Positions 24,509 through 33,284 of a stretch of 56,129 bases of DNA are shown here, piece by piece (the first letter of the stretch is position 1; every line of letters starts with the position of its first letter). Source of the stretch: an uncultured Clostridia bacterium. GTDB taxonomy: Bacteria > Bacillota > Clostridia > Christensenellales > Borkfalkiaceae. The DNA lies in assembly GCA_947175325.1 (NCBI GenBank), contig CAMWME010000008.1, forward strand, positions 1-56,129. The letters are read 5' to 3'. Below the pieces are notes generated by a model, which was not told where the DNA came from, made no database searches, and saw only the letters and a program-made list of their open reading frames with translations. Made by a program: the position numbers and the translations under genes.

Positions 24509-25222
24509 ATGAAAAATATTGCAATCGTTGAGGACGAGGATACCGCTGCGGAACTTTTGACTTCGTACATAGTCAAATACGGCAAGGCGTACGGTCAAGA
24601 GTTTAACGTTGTAAGATTTAATAATGCGGTTGAGTTTCTCGAAGGCTACAAGGCCGCTTATACCGTTGTGTTTATGGACATTCAGATGCCCAAAATGAAC
24701 GGAATGGACGCCGCCGTGGAACTGAGAAAGCTTGATAAAGCCGTTTCCCTTATATTCATAACGAGCATGATACAGTACGCGCAGAAGGGCTACGAGGTGG
24801 ACGCGGTAAGCTTTTTGGTCAAGCCCGTGAGCTACTTCGATTTTTCTATGAAGTTCAAAAAAGCGTTGGACATAAGCGTATTGAACGAGGAGCGTACTAT
24901 AATCGTTAAAAACCAAGGCGGGCTGTGCCGTATTTCCACGGATAAGCTTATGTACGTGGAGATAATAAGCCATAGGCTTTACTATCACCTCGTTGACGGC
25001 GTGGTCGAGGTTACGGGCGTTCTTTCCGCAGTTGAAAAGGAGCTAAGCGCGTACGGCTTTTTAAGATGTAACAAGTGCTATATCGTTAATCCTCAGTTCG
25101 TGGTAAGCGTGAAGGGCTTCAACGTGCAAGTGGGCAACAGCGTTTTGCAGATAAGCAGACCCCGCCGCGCCGCGTTTTTATCCGAGCTTGCCAACTGGTA
25201 TGCGGGAATCGGGAGAAAATAA
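24509..25222 (+). CDS. LytTR-family response regulator
   Basis: A 237-residue response regulator of the AgrA/LytR type. The receiver domain (1-120) has the acidic pocket EDED (8-11), phospho-acceptor Asp57 in VFMDIQMPKMNG, Thr in ITSM, and Lys in LVKPVSYF. The LytTR DNA-binding domain (135-235) is seen in IIVKNQGGLCRISTDKLMYVEIISHRLYYHL and FLRCNKCYIVNPQFV. The partner kinase follows immediately. No AgrB or AgrD-type peptide gene is nearby. The beta-glucanase genes downstream are candidate targets by position only. Confidence 0.92.
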   Translation: MKNIAIVEDEDTAAELLTSYIVKYGKAYGQEFNVVRFNNAVEFLEGYKAAYTVVFMDIQMPKMNGMDAAVELRKLDKAVSLIFITSMIQYAQKGYEVDAVSFLVKPVSYFDFSMKFKKALDISVLNEERTIIVKNQGGLCRISTDKLMYVEIISHRLYYHLVDGVVEVTGVLSAVEKELSAYGFLRCNKCYIVNPQFVVSVKGFNVQVGNSVLQISRPRRAAFLSELANWYAGIGRK

Positions 25223-26593
25223 ATGGGCGAAGTCGTTTCGGTTTATTTAAAAATTATAATCGAGTTTTTGGCGGAGCTGTATATTTTTTACGGTTTGGTC
25301 GGCTTCAAGTTGGAGCGTTCAAAATATTTTATTTTGAAACTTTTTTTGGGCCTTGCCGCCGTGCTTGCCGTGGCGTTCGGCGTGGCGTATTTCTATTGGC
25401 TTTTCGGCAATACCGTTTGGGGCAGAATTATCGTGTATTTGTTCCTATTCGGAATAACCACGCTGCATTTCAGACTTTGCTTTAACGAGAACTACAAAAC
25501 CGTGCTTTTTTGCTGCTTGCTTGCGTACGCGGCGCAGAATATAGTTTATAAGCTTTTCCTCATTTTGTGGTGCACTGGCGAACAGCTTGGGCTTTTCGAT
25601 TCGTGGGGGAGCCTTTTCGAGCTGTATTACAGATTGTTATATTATACTTTCTTTATAGCGGTTACGGCGGGACTGTATTTTTTACTTATACGCCGCCAAA
25701 GCAAAAGGCTTTCGAACAGCCAAATAAACAACCGTATGCTTGCTATCGCGTTCAGCGTGCTTTTAATAACCGTCGTACTGTGCTCTTGCGAGGATATTTA
25801 CTTTGCCGAGCTTAGCGAATTGAAGGAAAACCGTTACTCCGTGTACGAGTATTTTGCGCTTAGGCAAACGGGCAACGCACTGTCCGTCGTGTGCTGTGCG
25901 GTAGTTCTTCTGCTTATCGTTAAATCGGTAGAGGAGCGGGATTTGAAGCGCGAGGTGGAGTATCTGCAATACACCGTAAGGCAAAGTGAAAGGCAGTACG
26001 AAATTTCCAAAGACACGATAGATATGATAAATATCAAGTGCCACGATATAAAGTACAAACTTGGTTCGTTCGTAAACGGCGGCGAATATTCCGCGTCTGC
26101 CGTGGACGATTTGCGAAAAAGCATATCCATATACGACAGCAAGATAGAAACGGGCAATAAAATTTTGGACGTGCTGTTTACCGAAAAAAGCCTTTACTGC
26201 GAGCAGAACGGCATAAGCTTTTCGTGTATGGCGGACGGTGAAAAGCTGGCATTCATTTCCGACGGCGACCTTTACTGTCTTTTCGGGAATATTTTGGATA
26301 ACGCGCTCGAAGCCGTTAACTCTATATCCGAAAAAGAGCGCAGAATTATAAATATCGTTATCAAAGTAAAAAACGGTATGCTTATAATCCAAGAGGAAAA
26401 TTATTTCGACGGGCAGCTTGACTTTAAGGACGGCTTGCCGCAGACCATTAAAGACGATAAAAATTACCACGGCTTCGGTATGCGGAGTATCAAAATGATA
26501 GTGCACAAATACGACGGCGAGCTGACCGCCTCGGTTGCGGACGATATTTTCCATCTGAATATTATTTTCAGTTTGGACGCTGTAAAAAATTGA
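25223..26593 (+). CDS. GHKL-type sensor histidine kinase (AgrC-like)
   Basis: A 456-residue membrane kinase. About six membrane segments occupy residues 8-235, with little extracellular mass between them, which suits sensing of a small or lipophilic signal. A coiled segment (238-265) leads to IKCHDIKYKLGSF holding the phosphorylated His. The GHKL ATPase domain has the N-box LFGNILDNALEAV and the G-box GFGMRSIKMI. ATG begins directly after the stop of the response regulator gene, using GGGAGAAAA as ribosome site. The signal is unknown. Confidence 0.92.
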   Translation: MGEVVSVYLKIIIEFLAELYIFYGLVGFKLERSKYFILKLFLGLAAVLAVAFGVAYFYWLFGNTVWGRIIVYLFLFGITTLHFRLCFNENYKTVLFCCLLAYAAQNIVYKLFLILWCTGEQLGLFDSWGSLFELYYRLLYYTFFIAVTAGLYFLLIRRQSKRLSNSQINNRMLAIAFSVLLITVVLCSCEDIYFAELSELKENRYSVYEYFALRQTGNALSVVCCAVVLLLIVKSVEERDLKREVEYLQYTVRQSERQYEISKDTIDMINIKCHDIKYKLGSFVNGGEYSASAVDDLRKSISIYDSKIETGNKILDVLFTEKSLYCEQNGISFSCMADGEKLAFISDGDLYCLFGNILDNALEAVNSISEKERRIINIVIKVKNGMLIIQEENYFDGQLDFKDGLPQTIKDDKNYHGFGMRSIKMIVHKYDGELTASVADDIFHLNIIFSLDAVKN

Positions 26594-26619
26594 CAAAATA
26601 AGTAAAATAAGTACAGTTT

Positions 26620-26654
26620 AAGGAATGCCCGTTGATTTTCGGCATTCCTTATTT
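26620..26654 (+). terminator. Terminator after the kinase gene
   Basis: AAGGAATGCC / GGCATTCCTT, perfect 10-bp stem with an 11-nt loop and a T-rich tail. A TTG lying in its loop opens a longer reading frame for the next gene but is unlikely to be its start. Confidence 0.75.
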
Positions 26655-26682
26655 TAATATAAAAACGGTAAATACTGATTAT

Positions 26683-27564
26683 ATGGTAAGTTTTAAATTT
26701 GGCAAGAAATTGCGTGCAAAAATAATATTGAGTATATTGTGCTGCATAACTGTTGCGTTAAGCTTTGGAACGGGTTGCGGTGTCCTTGACAACTTTTTCG
26801 GACCGAGCGACGAACAAAGCGGAACCGAGCAAGGCGGCAAACAGCCGAACGACGACGAAGGCAAAGGCGAAAAACCCAAACCGCCTATCGCGGCGGACAG
26901 AGACACTGCCGATAGCGATAAAATAGCCGTGTTTGCAAACGGTGAACCCAGTTGGGCGTTTCATAAAGCGAACGGTTACAGCAACGGCGATATGTTCAAC
27001 TGCGTTTGGCTAGGCAACAATATCAATTTTGACGGTGGCACGATGAACGTGTCGATAACGTCCGGCGCAAACTTCGAATATCACGGTAAAAAATACGATT
27101 ACGCCGGCGGCGAATACCGCACGAACGGCAACTATTCGTTCGGATATTATTCGGTAAGTATGAAGCCCGCAAAATGCGTGGGCACCGTATCTTCGTTCTT
27201 CACCTATACTAGCGACCCCAGATGGGACGAGATAGATATAGAATTTTTGGGTAAAGACACGACGAAGGTACAATTCAATTACTACACGGACGGCGTGGGC
27301 GAGCACGAGTATCTTTACGACTTGGGCTTTGACGCGGCGGAGGATTTCCACGAGTACGGCTTTTATTGGCAAAGTGACGCGATAATTTGGTACGTTGACG
27401 GTAAAGCGGTGTACAAAGCTACGGTTGATATTCCTAAGTATGCGGGCAAAATAATGACGAACGTGTGGAACGGTATAGGCGTTGACGATTGGCTTGGGCC
27501 GTTCGACGGCTCGAAGTTGCCCGTTACGGCACAGTATCAATGGATAGGTTATAAAGCCGGTTGA
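26683..27564 (+). CDS. GH16 beta-glucanase lipoprotein
   Basis: A 293-residue secreted GH16 enzyme (lichenase/laminarinase type). From the ATG at 26683 a signal peptide runs to Cys32 in FGTGC, a non-ideal lipobox. A Gly/Lys/Asp-rich linker covers 40-70. The catalytic block WDEIDIEFLG gives Glu183 as nucleophile, Asp185 and Glu187 as acid/base. Supporting motifs are YSFGYYSVSMKPAK, GTVSSFFTY and DFHEYGFYWQSDAIIWYVDGKAVY, all typical of GH16. The enzyme should cut beta-1,3 or mixed-linkage beta-glucan at the cell surface. I reject an upstream TTG that falls in the terminator loop. No strong ribosome site is seen. Confidence 0.88.
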   Translation: MVSFKFGKKLRAKIILSILCCITVALSFGTGCGVLDNFFGPSDEQSGTEQGGKQPNDDEGKGEKPKPPIAADRDTADSDKIAVFANGEPSWAFHKANGYSNGDMFNCVWLGNNINFDGGTMNVSITSGANFEYHGKKYDYAGGEYRTNGNYSFGYYSVSMKPAKCVGTVSSFFTYTSDPRWDEIDIEFLGKDTTKVQFNYYTDGVGEHEYLYDLGFDAAEDFHEYGFYWQSDAIIWYVDGKAVYKATVDIPKYAGKIMTNVWNGIGVDDWLGPFDGSKLPVTAQYQWIGYKAG

Positions 27565-27598
27565 CGGCGTAAAAATAATTTATGATAAGGAGAAAAAT

Positions 27599-29533
27599 AT
27601 GAAGAAGATTAAAAAACCACTGATTGCGGTGCTTTCTACCACGGTTGCCGCAGCAAGCTTGTTTGCGCTTGCCGCATGTAACCCGCAGCTTACCGACGAA
27701 CCGCTTAACGCTACCAAGATTGCCGACTATACGAAAACGGCAGAGGACAGAGCGGAAACCTTCGCTTCGGGCAGCAAGGGATATTCGTGGGAGAACGGCG
27801 GCGCGTTCAACGTATGGTGGAAGCCCCAAAACGTTTCCTACGAGGGCGGCAAGATGTCCCTTTCCATTTCCGAAATGACCCAAAAAGAGCAAGCTTGGGA
27901 CGAGGAAAAGGGTGAAAACGTTGACTGCATCGCAGAATATTACGGCGCTGAGGAGCGTTCCGAGCATTACTACGGCTACGGCGATTTCCAAGTAAGAATG
28001 AAACCCGCAAAAATCGTGGGCACGGCAAGCACCTTCTTTACTTGCACCGGACCTTACGACAAATGGTATAACGAGGACGGCACCGAGGTTATCAAAACCA
28101 ACAAACACGACGAAATCGACATAGAGTTCTTGGGCAAGGATACAACGAAGGTTCAGTTCAATTACTTTGCCGACGGCAAGGGCGGACACGAGTATATGTA
28201 CGACCTCGGCTTCGACGCTTCGGTTGAGTTCCACGATTACGGCTACCGTTGGACCGAAAAATATATCACTTGGTTCGTAGACAGTACGCCCGTGTATAGG
28301 GTTGACCGCAAGGGTAGCGAGGCGTGGCCCGAGGCCCCCGGCAGAATTATTATGAACTACTGGTGCGGTACCGAAGAGGCTTCAAGCTGGATGGGCGAAT
28401 TTAAAGACGATTATTCGGGCAAGGCGGAGTACGAATACGTTGCAACCAGCGCAACGCAGTGCCCCGACCCCAACACCGCGCATATTAAAGACGAGCCCGT
28501 TATTCCTCCCGACACGTCGGAAGTTCCCACCGAGGGCTGGACGGATATTTCAACCGACGGCTTCGATGGTTGGAGCATGTACACGGTTGATAAGACGAAC
28601 GGGCTGAAAATATCGCACGATACGAAAAAAGGTAGTTGGGATTGCTGCGGTATGCCTTTGGCCGATTGCTACGATTGGGTTAAATTTACCGTAAAGAACG
28701 AAGAGGCAACAGCCGCAACGGTTAGAATCAGTATAAAGGACACGGCGCTTCCCGACACCGCGGCAGCGGCAATAGCCGGTGTGGTTGCCGAAAGCGGTGC
28801 AACTTACGATAAGGGCGCGGGCGTGGTTATTATTAACCTTGAAGCAAACGAAGAGCTTGACGTTGCTTTAAAAATGAAAGCCGAATACGCTAATCAGATG
28901 ACCTTATTCTTGAACAGCACCGATAACGCTACGGCGACTACGGGTAGCATAACCATTACCGAGCTTAAAGGTATAGTAAACGAGGATATTGCAAAGCCCG
29001 AGCCCCCCAAACCAAATGAGGACGGTACGGTTGCAATTAATTACAGCGGTTTCGGCGGCTGGGACATGTACGACGTTGACAATACCGACGGTATAAATAT
29101 TTCGCACAAGACCGACAAGATAGGCACTTATCAATGTTGCGGTATGGATTTATCCTCCGACTACGGCGTGGTTAAGTTCACTGTAAAGAACAACAGCTCC
29201 GATTACGGCGCGGTTATAAAAATTGATATTAAGAAGAAGGGCGAAGCCGAAGGCGACAACGGCACGGGCGGAGTTGAAACCGCTATCGCCACCAAGGGAG
29301 GAGCCGAGGACTGTTACGCTTATCATAACGATTACGACGATTCGGTCGTTATCGTTATTGCGGCGGGTGCCGAACTTGAAATTGAAGTTACTATAAAGGA
29401 TGAAGTAGTTGTCAACCAGCTCGTTGTTTTCTTTAACAGTACGGGTGATGCAACGGCAACTGAGGGCGACGTTACCATTTCGGATTTGCGCGGCGCGGCT
29501 AAAACGGCTGACGACACGGAAACTGCGGACTGA
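27599..29533 (+). CDS. GH16 beta-glucanase lipoprotein with two C-terminal repeats
   Basis: A 644-residue lipoprotein (lipobox FALAAC, Cys27). Residues 55-300 are a GH16 domain closely related to the preceding gene; the catalytic block HDEIDIEFLGKDTTKVQFNY gives Glu172, Asp174 and Glu176. Residues 315-460 and 475-635 are two copies of one beta-sandwich-like module. Each copy contains a GW-x-MY pair, a K-x-SHxT turn and a vicinal-cysteine motif (CCGMPL, CCGMDL), and ends with LFLNST- or FFNSTGDATAT-type strands; they are probably carbohydrate-binding. The gene likely arose by duplication with its neighbour. AAGGAG precedes the ATG, and a strong terminator follows. Confidence 0.9.
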   Translation: MKKIKKPLIAVLSTTVAAASLFALAACNPQLTDEPLNATKIADYTKTAEDRAETFASGSKGYSWENGGAFNVWWKPQNVSYEGGKMSLSISEMTQKEQAWDEEKGENVDCIAEYYGAEERSEHYYGYGDFQVRMKPAKIVGTASTFFTCTGPYDKWYNEDGTEVIKTNKHDEIDIEFLGKDTTKVQFNYFADGKGGHEYMYDLGFDASVEFHDYGYRWTEKYITWFVDSTPVYRVDRKGSEAWPEAPGRIIMNYWCGTEEASSWMGEFKDDYSGKAEYEYVATSATQCPDPNTAHIKDEPVIPPDTSEVPTEGWTDISTDGFDGWSMYTVDKTNGLKISHDTKKGSWDCCGMPLADCYDWVKFTVKNEEATAATVRISIKDTALPDTAAAAIAGVVAESGATYDKGAGVVIINLEANEELDVALKMKAEYANQMTLFLNSTDNATATTGSITITELKGIVNEDIAKPEPPKPNEDGTVAINYSGFGGWDMYDVDNTDGINISHKTDKIGTYQCCGMDLSSDYGVVKFTVKNNSSDYGAVIKIDIKKKGEAEGDNGTGGVETAIATKGGAEDCYAYHNDYDDSVVIVIAAGAELEIEVTIKDEVVVNQLVVFFNSTGDATATEGDVTISDLRGAAKTADDTETAD

Positions 29534-29548
29534 TTTACTGTAATATTC

Positions 29549-29579
29549 AACCGCCGATTGCGGTGCAATCGGCGGTTTT
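29549..29579 (+). terminator. Intrinsic terminator after the second GH16 gene
   Basis: AACCGCCGATTGC / GCAATCGGCGGTT, perfect 13-bp stem with a GGT loop and T-run. The next gene starts only 27 bp later, so read-through must supply it, or a promoter overlaps the hairpin. Confidence 0.85.
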
Positions 29580-29605
29580 AGTTATTAAATTACAAGGAGT
29601 ATACG

Positions 29606-32600
29606 ATGAAATCTAAGTTAGGCGTCATAATAATATCCGCCGTTATTGCATTTATCCTCGTAGTTTCAACGCTCTTCAACGTGCTTGCGCTTAACGTGTA
29701 CGATAAACAGCTTGAAACGGCTATCGGAAAATCTGCGGACAAGGTAGAGGGCGACCCGCTGGGCGCGGACGTAAATTACGTAAAAAGCAGTTTTGGGGGC
29801 GCAAAGGAATTGTACGAGTACGAGGAAAACCTCGTAACCGAGATTGCACAAGAGGGGGCAACCCTCTTGGAAAACGACGGGCTTTTGCCCCTTGCAAAAA
29901 ATACCAAGCTAAGCCTTTTCAGCCACTCCTCGGTCGATTTCATAAGCGGCGGTTCGGGCTCGGGCTCGGGCAGCTTCGAGCTTACGGTTAACCTTAAAGA
30001 CGGGCTTGAAAAGGCGGGCTTAAAGGTAAACGAAACGCTGTGGAATTTTTACGAAAGCGGCAAGGGCTCTTCATATAAGCGCGGCGAGGGCGTTATCAAC
30101 TACGGCGCGGGCTTCGATTGGAGCATAAACGAGTGCCCGTTGGAAGTTATTAAATCCGACCCCGCGGTGGTGAACTCTTACGGTAATTCCGTGGCTATGT
30201 TCGTGCTTTCACGCACGGGCGGCGAAGGGGGCGACCCCGCGCGCGATATGGCGGCTTACGGCGGTAAATCGGGGCAGCACTATCTTGAACCCGACGATAC
30301 CGAGCTTGAAATTATAGACTATCTTAACAAGACCTTCGATAAAGTAATTTTGCTCGTAAACTGCAACAACGCAATGGAGCTTGGCTGGGTTAAGGACTAC
30401 GCCAACATAAAGGCGGTGGTAAACTTCCCCGGCGCGGGCAGAACGGGCGCTTACGGCTTGGGCTATATGCTTACGGGGCTTGATAAGGACGGTAAGGAAA
30501 TTTCCCCTTCGGGGCACCTCGTGGACACCTTCGTGTACGATAACTTCTCTGCGCCCGCTATGCAGAATATGGGCGACTACGTGTACGACGGAACGAAGTA
30601 CTATTACGTAAACTACGGCGAAGGCATTTACGTGGGCTACAAATACTACGAAACCCGTTACGAGGACGCAGTGTGCGGCAGAGCGGACGTCGGCGATTAC
30701 GACTATGCGGATACGGTGCATTATCCCTTCGGCTACGGACTTTCGTACACGACCTTTGCGTGGAGCGATTACAGCGTATCCTCCGCGGATAGCAAGGGGA
30801 ATATTAAAGTTTCTTTAAAGGTTAAAAACACCGGTAACCGCAACGGCAAGGACGTGGTGCAAATTTACGTGCAATCGCCTTACACCGACTACGATAAAGC
30901 GAACGGCGTTGAAAAGGCGTCCGTTGCCTTGGTCGGCTTTCACAAGACGGGGCTGCTTGCACCCAACGCCGAGGAAGAGGTTGAAATTACCTTAAACCTT
31001 AAAGACTTTACCAGCTACGACGCGAACGGCGCAAAGACTTATATTTTAGAAGACGGAACTTACTATATAACCGCAGCGTCCGACGCGCACAAGGCGGTAA
31101 ATAACATACTTACGGCAAAAGGCGTGGCGGAAAGCGCGTTGACGGGAACGGGCGATGCGGGCTTCGTAGGCACTTACGTGCAGAATACCTTTGATAAAAC
31201 TACTTACGCAGTAAGCACTACGGGAACCGCAATAACTAACCTTTTCGACAATGCGTCGCTTTCGGACGGAAAGTATTATCTTTCCCGTTCGAAATGGTCC
31301 GTTATGGATAACGACGGGTTAAGATACGGCACGCCTTCGGACGTGAACAGCGGAAGCGAGGTCGGCGGCAAACAGTGGTCGCACCCGATAACGGCTGAGC
31401 TTAAAGCGGCGCTGGATTCCAAAACATCTTTAAACCCCGCAGAGGGAACGGTGCCCAAAACCTACACCTTCGGCGCGAAGAAGGGTGTTGAGCTTATAGA
31501 CCTGCGCGGGCTCGATTACGACGACCCGCTTTGGCAAGACCTCTTGGACGAAATAACCCTTGCCGAATTGGAAAAGCTGGTTGACGAAAGCGGCTACGTA
31601 ACGATAGAAATGAAGTCCATCAACAAACCCGAGGTAATTGATTTGGACGGACCCGCGGGGCTGAACGACGTTATCGGTCACGGCTCGCTGGATATAGGCG
31701 AGGGGCTTAAAGCGATGACATGGTCAAGCGAGTACATTCTTGCTTGCACTTGGAACCCCGACTTTGCCGAAAAGATGGGCGTTGGCGTTGGCGAGGACGG
31801 ACTTTACGGCGGCGCGGCGGGCTGGTACGGACCGGGAATAAATATCCACCGTACGCCCTTTGCGGGAAGAAACTTCGAGTATTATTCCGAGGACAGCTAT
31901 TTAAGCGGTATTATGGGTCGCGCGGCCGTTCACGGCGCGGCAAGCAAGGGTATGTACGCGTTTATAAAGCACTTTGCACTCAACGACCAAGAAACCCACC
32001 GCGACCAGCTTGGGCTTATAACTTGGGCGGAGGAGCAAGCGATACGCGAAATATATTTAAAGCCTTTTGAAATGACCGTTGTAGACAATACCGTTACGGT
32101 TAATTACAACGAACCCGTTAAAAACGAGAAAGGCGATATCACCGCCTATACTCCCAAAACCGCGCAAATACCCGCGACTACGGCGGTTATGACCTCGTTC
32201 AACCGTATCGGCGCAACTTGGGCGGGCGGAAACTATAACCTCGTTACGGGCGTTTTAAGAAAGGAATGGGGCTTTAACGGCTTTGCGCTGACCGATTACG
32301 AGGTTGCGGATTATATGTTTACCGACCAAAACCTTGCGGCGGGCGGCGACGCCAAATTGAAGGCGCACGGCATCTACGGTAACTTTGCGTTCGGATATTC
32401 ACTGAGAGGAAACGCGGAGTATCAAGGCTACGCAAGGGAGGCGGCACACCATATACTTTATACGGTTGCAAACTCTGCCGCAATGAACGGGTACTACCAC
32501 GGTTACAGATATATAAGCGGTTTTGCTTATTATAAAATTATCATAATCGTGTGGGACGTTCTGTCTGCGGCGGGTATAGCGGTGCTTGCATTCTTTTTGG

Positions 32601-32632
32601 CTAAAAAAATAAAAAAGTACAAGGCGCAGTAA
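29606..32632 (+). CDS. Membrane-anchored GH3 beta-glucosidase with permuted domain order
   Basis: A 1008-residue GH3 glycosidase. Residues 6-29 are an N-terminal membrane helix. The alpha/beta sandwich that is usually second comes first (LVTEIAQEGATLLENDGLLPLAKN, near 75-98), then the fibronectin-like domain (HYPFGYGLSYTTFAW to about 500). The TIM-barrel domain that is usually first comes last (DEITLAELEKL, then IDLDGPAGLND, YGPGINIHRTPFAGRNFEYYSEDSY, KHFALNDQETHR). The nucleophile Asp lies in GFNGFALTDYEVADY. A second membrane helix (about 975-998) is followed by a Lys-rich cytoplasmic tail. The catalytic part is therefore held outside by both ends. It likely finishes the oligosaccharides made by the GH16 enzymes. 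AAGGAG before the ATG. Confidence 0.92.
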   Translation: MKSKLGVIIISAVIAFILVVSTLFNVLALNVYDKQLETAIGKSADKVEGDPLGADVNYVKSSFGGAKELYEYEENLVTEIAQEGATLLENDGLLPLAKNTKLSLFSHSSVDFISGGSGSGSGSFELTVNLKDGLEKAGLKVNETLWNFYESGKGSSYKRGEGVINYGAGFDWSINECPLEVIKSDPAVVNSYGNSVAMFVLSRTGGEGGDPARDMAAYGGKSGQHYLEPDDTELEIIDYLNKTFDKVILLVNCNNAMELGWVKDYANIKAVVNFPGAGRTGAYGLGYMLTGLDKDGKEISPSGHLVDTFVYDNFSAPAMQNMGDYVYDGTKYYYVNYGEGIYVGYKYYETRYEDAVCGRADVGDYDYADTVHYPFGYGLSYTTFAWSDYSVSSADSKGNIKVSLKVKNTGNRNGKDVVQIYVQSPYTDYDKANGVEKASVALVGFHKTGLLAPNAEEEVEITLNLKDFTSYDANGAKTYILEDGTYYITAASDAHKAVNNILTAKGVAESALTGTGDAGFVGTYVQNTFDKTTYAVSTTGTAITNLFDNASLSDGKYYLSRSKWSVMDNDGLRYGTPSDVNSGSEVGGKQWSHPITAELKAALDSKTSLNPAEGTVPKTYTFGAKKGVELIDLRGLDYDDPLWQDLLDEITLAELEKLVDESGYVTIEMKSINKPEVIDLDGPAGLNDVIGHGSLDIGEGLKAMTWSSEYILACTWNPDFAEKMGVGVGEDGLYGGAAGWYGPGINIHRTPFAGRNFEYYSEDSYLSGIMGRAAVHGAASKGMYAFIKHFALNDQETHRDQLGLITWAEEQAIREIYLKPFEMTVVDNTVTVNYNEPVKNEKGDITAYTPKTAQIPATTAVMTSFNRIGATWAGGNYNLVTGVLRKEWGFNGFALTDYEVADYMFTDQNLAAGGDAKLKAHGIYGNFAFGYSLRGNAEYQGYAREAAHHILYTVANSAAMNGYYHGYRYISGFAYYKIIIIVWDVLSAAGIAVLAFFLAKKIKKYKAQ

Positions 32633-32648
32633 ATTTTTAAAATTTGTA

Positions 32649-32677
32649 TTGATTAAAACCGCTTTGTGTGGTATGAT
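32649..32677 (+). promoter_or_regulatory. Promoter of the Cys-insert XRE gene
   Basis: -35 TTGATT, 17-bp spacer, -10 TATGAT. Confidence 0.65.
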
Positions 32678-32722
32678 TTAACTGTTGAAATTTGTCGAAA
32701 AAGAGAAAACAGAGTAAATCGT

Positions 32723-33049
32723 ATGGAAACTATTAAAAGACAGACAGTGGACTGGGCTAAGACGGGAAAGAATTTGCAGCTTTTAAGGAACGATAACGTA
32801 AACCTTAGGCGGTGCGCTTGCCGTGTAAACAATTTAAAAAAGGAAAACTGCGACGGGGACTGCGAAACTTGCAAGTATGATATGGACAGCAACATAAGCC
32901 GTAAGGAGCTTGCCGTGCTTTTCGGTGTGTCGGATAACGTCATATACAGCTGGGAAACGGGCAGAACGCCGATAGGCTTAGAGGACCTAATATTCTATTG
33001 CAAAATTGCCCGCGTCAAGCTTGAAGAAATAGTCGTGTTCGCTGACTAA
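32723..33049 (+). CDS. XRE-family regulator with cysteine-rich insertion
   Basis: A 108-residue DNA-binding protein. The XRE helix-turn-helix begins at DWAKTGKNLQLLRND (10-24) and resumes at ISRKELAVLFGVSDNVIYSWETGRTPIGLEDLIFYCKI (58-95). Between helix 1 and helix 2 lies an insertion of about 33 residues holding Cys31, Cys33, Cys43, Cys47 and Cys50 (CAC, then CDGDCETC). This looks like a metal or redox site built into the HTH; that reading is inference. I prefer the ATG at 32723 over an upstream ATG at 32666, which would overlap the -10 region. The ribosome site is weak. It stands alone between two terminators. Confidence 0.82.
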   Translation: METIKRQTVDWAKTGKNLQLLRNDNVNLRRCACRVNNLKKENCDGDCETCKYDMDSNISRKELAVLFGVSDNVIYSWETGRTPIGLEDLIFYCKIARVKLEEIVVFAD

Positions 33050-33074
33050 TCTTTTAAAAATTTAATACAGAATT

Positions 33075-33104
33075 AAAAAAGTCGTATTTTTTACGGCTTT
33101 TTTT
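33075..33104 (+). terminator. Intrinsic terminator after the XRE gene
   Basis: AAAAAAGTCGTA / TACGGCTTTTTTT with one G-U pair, followed by a seven-T run. Confidence 0.85.
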
Positions 33105-33166
33105 GTTTGCTTGCGAAAGGTCGGTAAGGTTGGGGAGTAAGCCGCACGAACGGAAGAAACCTTTTA

Positions 33167-33196
33167 TTGCGTGGGTGCGACGGGTTTTAGTATAAT
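33167..33196 (+). promoter_or_regulatory. Promoter of the VirD4-like cassette
   Basis: -35 TTGCGT, 18-bp spacer, -10 TATAAT (33191-33196). The leader to the first gene is about 80 nt. Confidence 0.65.
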
Positions 33197-33208
33197 TATA
33201 TTGAAGAT

Positions 33209-33229
33209 AGGAGGAAAAGAAAAATGTAA
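33209..33229 (+). promoter_or_regulatory. Start-stop element: AGGAGG then ATG-TAA
   Basis: A perfect AGGAGG (33209-33214) is followed nine bases later by ATG (33224) and at once by TAA. A ribosome binding here could initiate and stop without making a peptide. The genuine start of the next gene has its own ACGGAGG 55 bp further on. Confidence 0.5.
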
Positions 33230-33284
33230 GATTTAACGCAAGAAAGATTTACGAAATTACGAAAATAAAACGGAGGAAATAGAT

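Noticed and set aside
25763-26596. A 277-codon minus-strand open frame over the histidine kinase gene
   Set aside because: Opposite a clear GHKL kinase; no ribosome site and no recognisable domain.
26590-26617. Promoter TTGACA-16-TACAGT before the first GH16 gene
   Set aside because: The terminator hairpin lies directly downstream, so a transcript from it would end at once unless regulated; too uncertain to annotate.
26632-26682. TTG start giving a longer first GH16 protein
   Set aside because: The TTG is in the loop of the kinase terminator, and the added residues would put extra sequence before the signal peptide.
27524-28234. A 236-codon minus-strand open frame at the second GH16 gene
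   Set aside because: Shadow of the GH16 reading frame, with no supporting signals.
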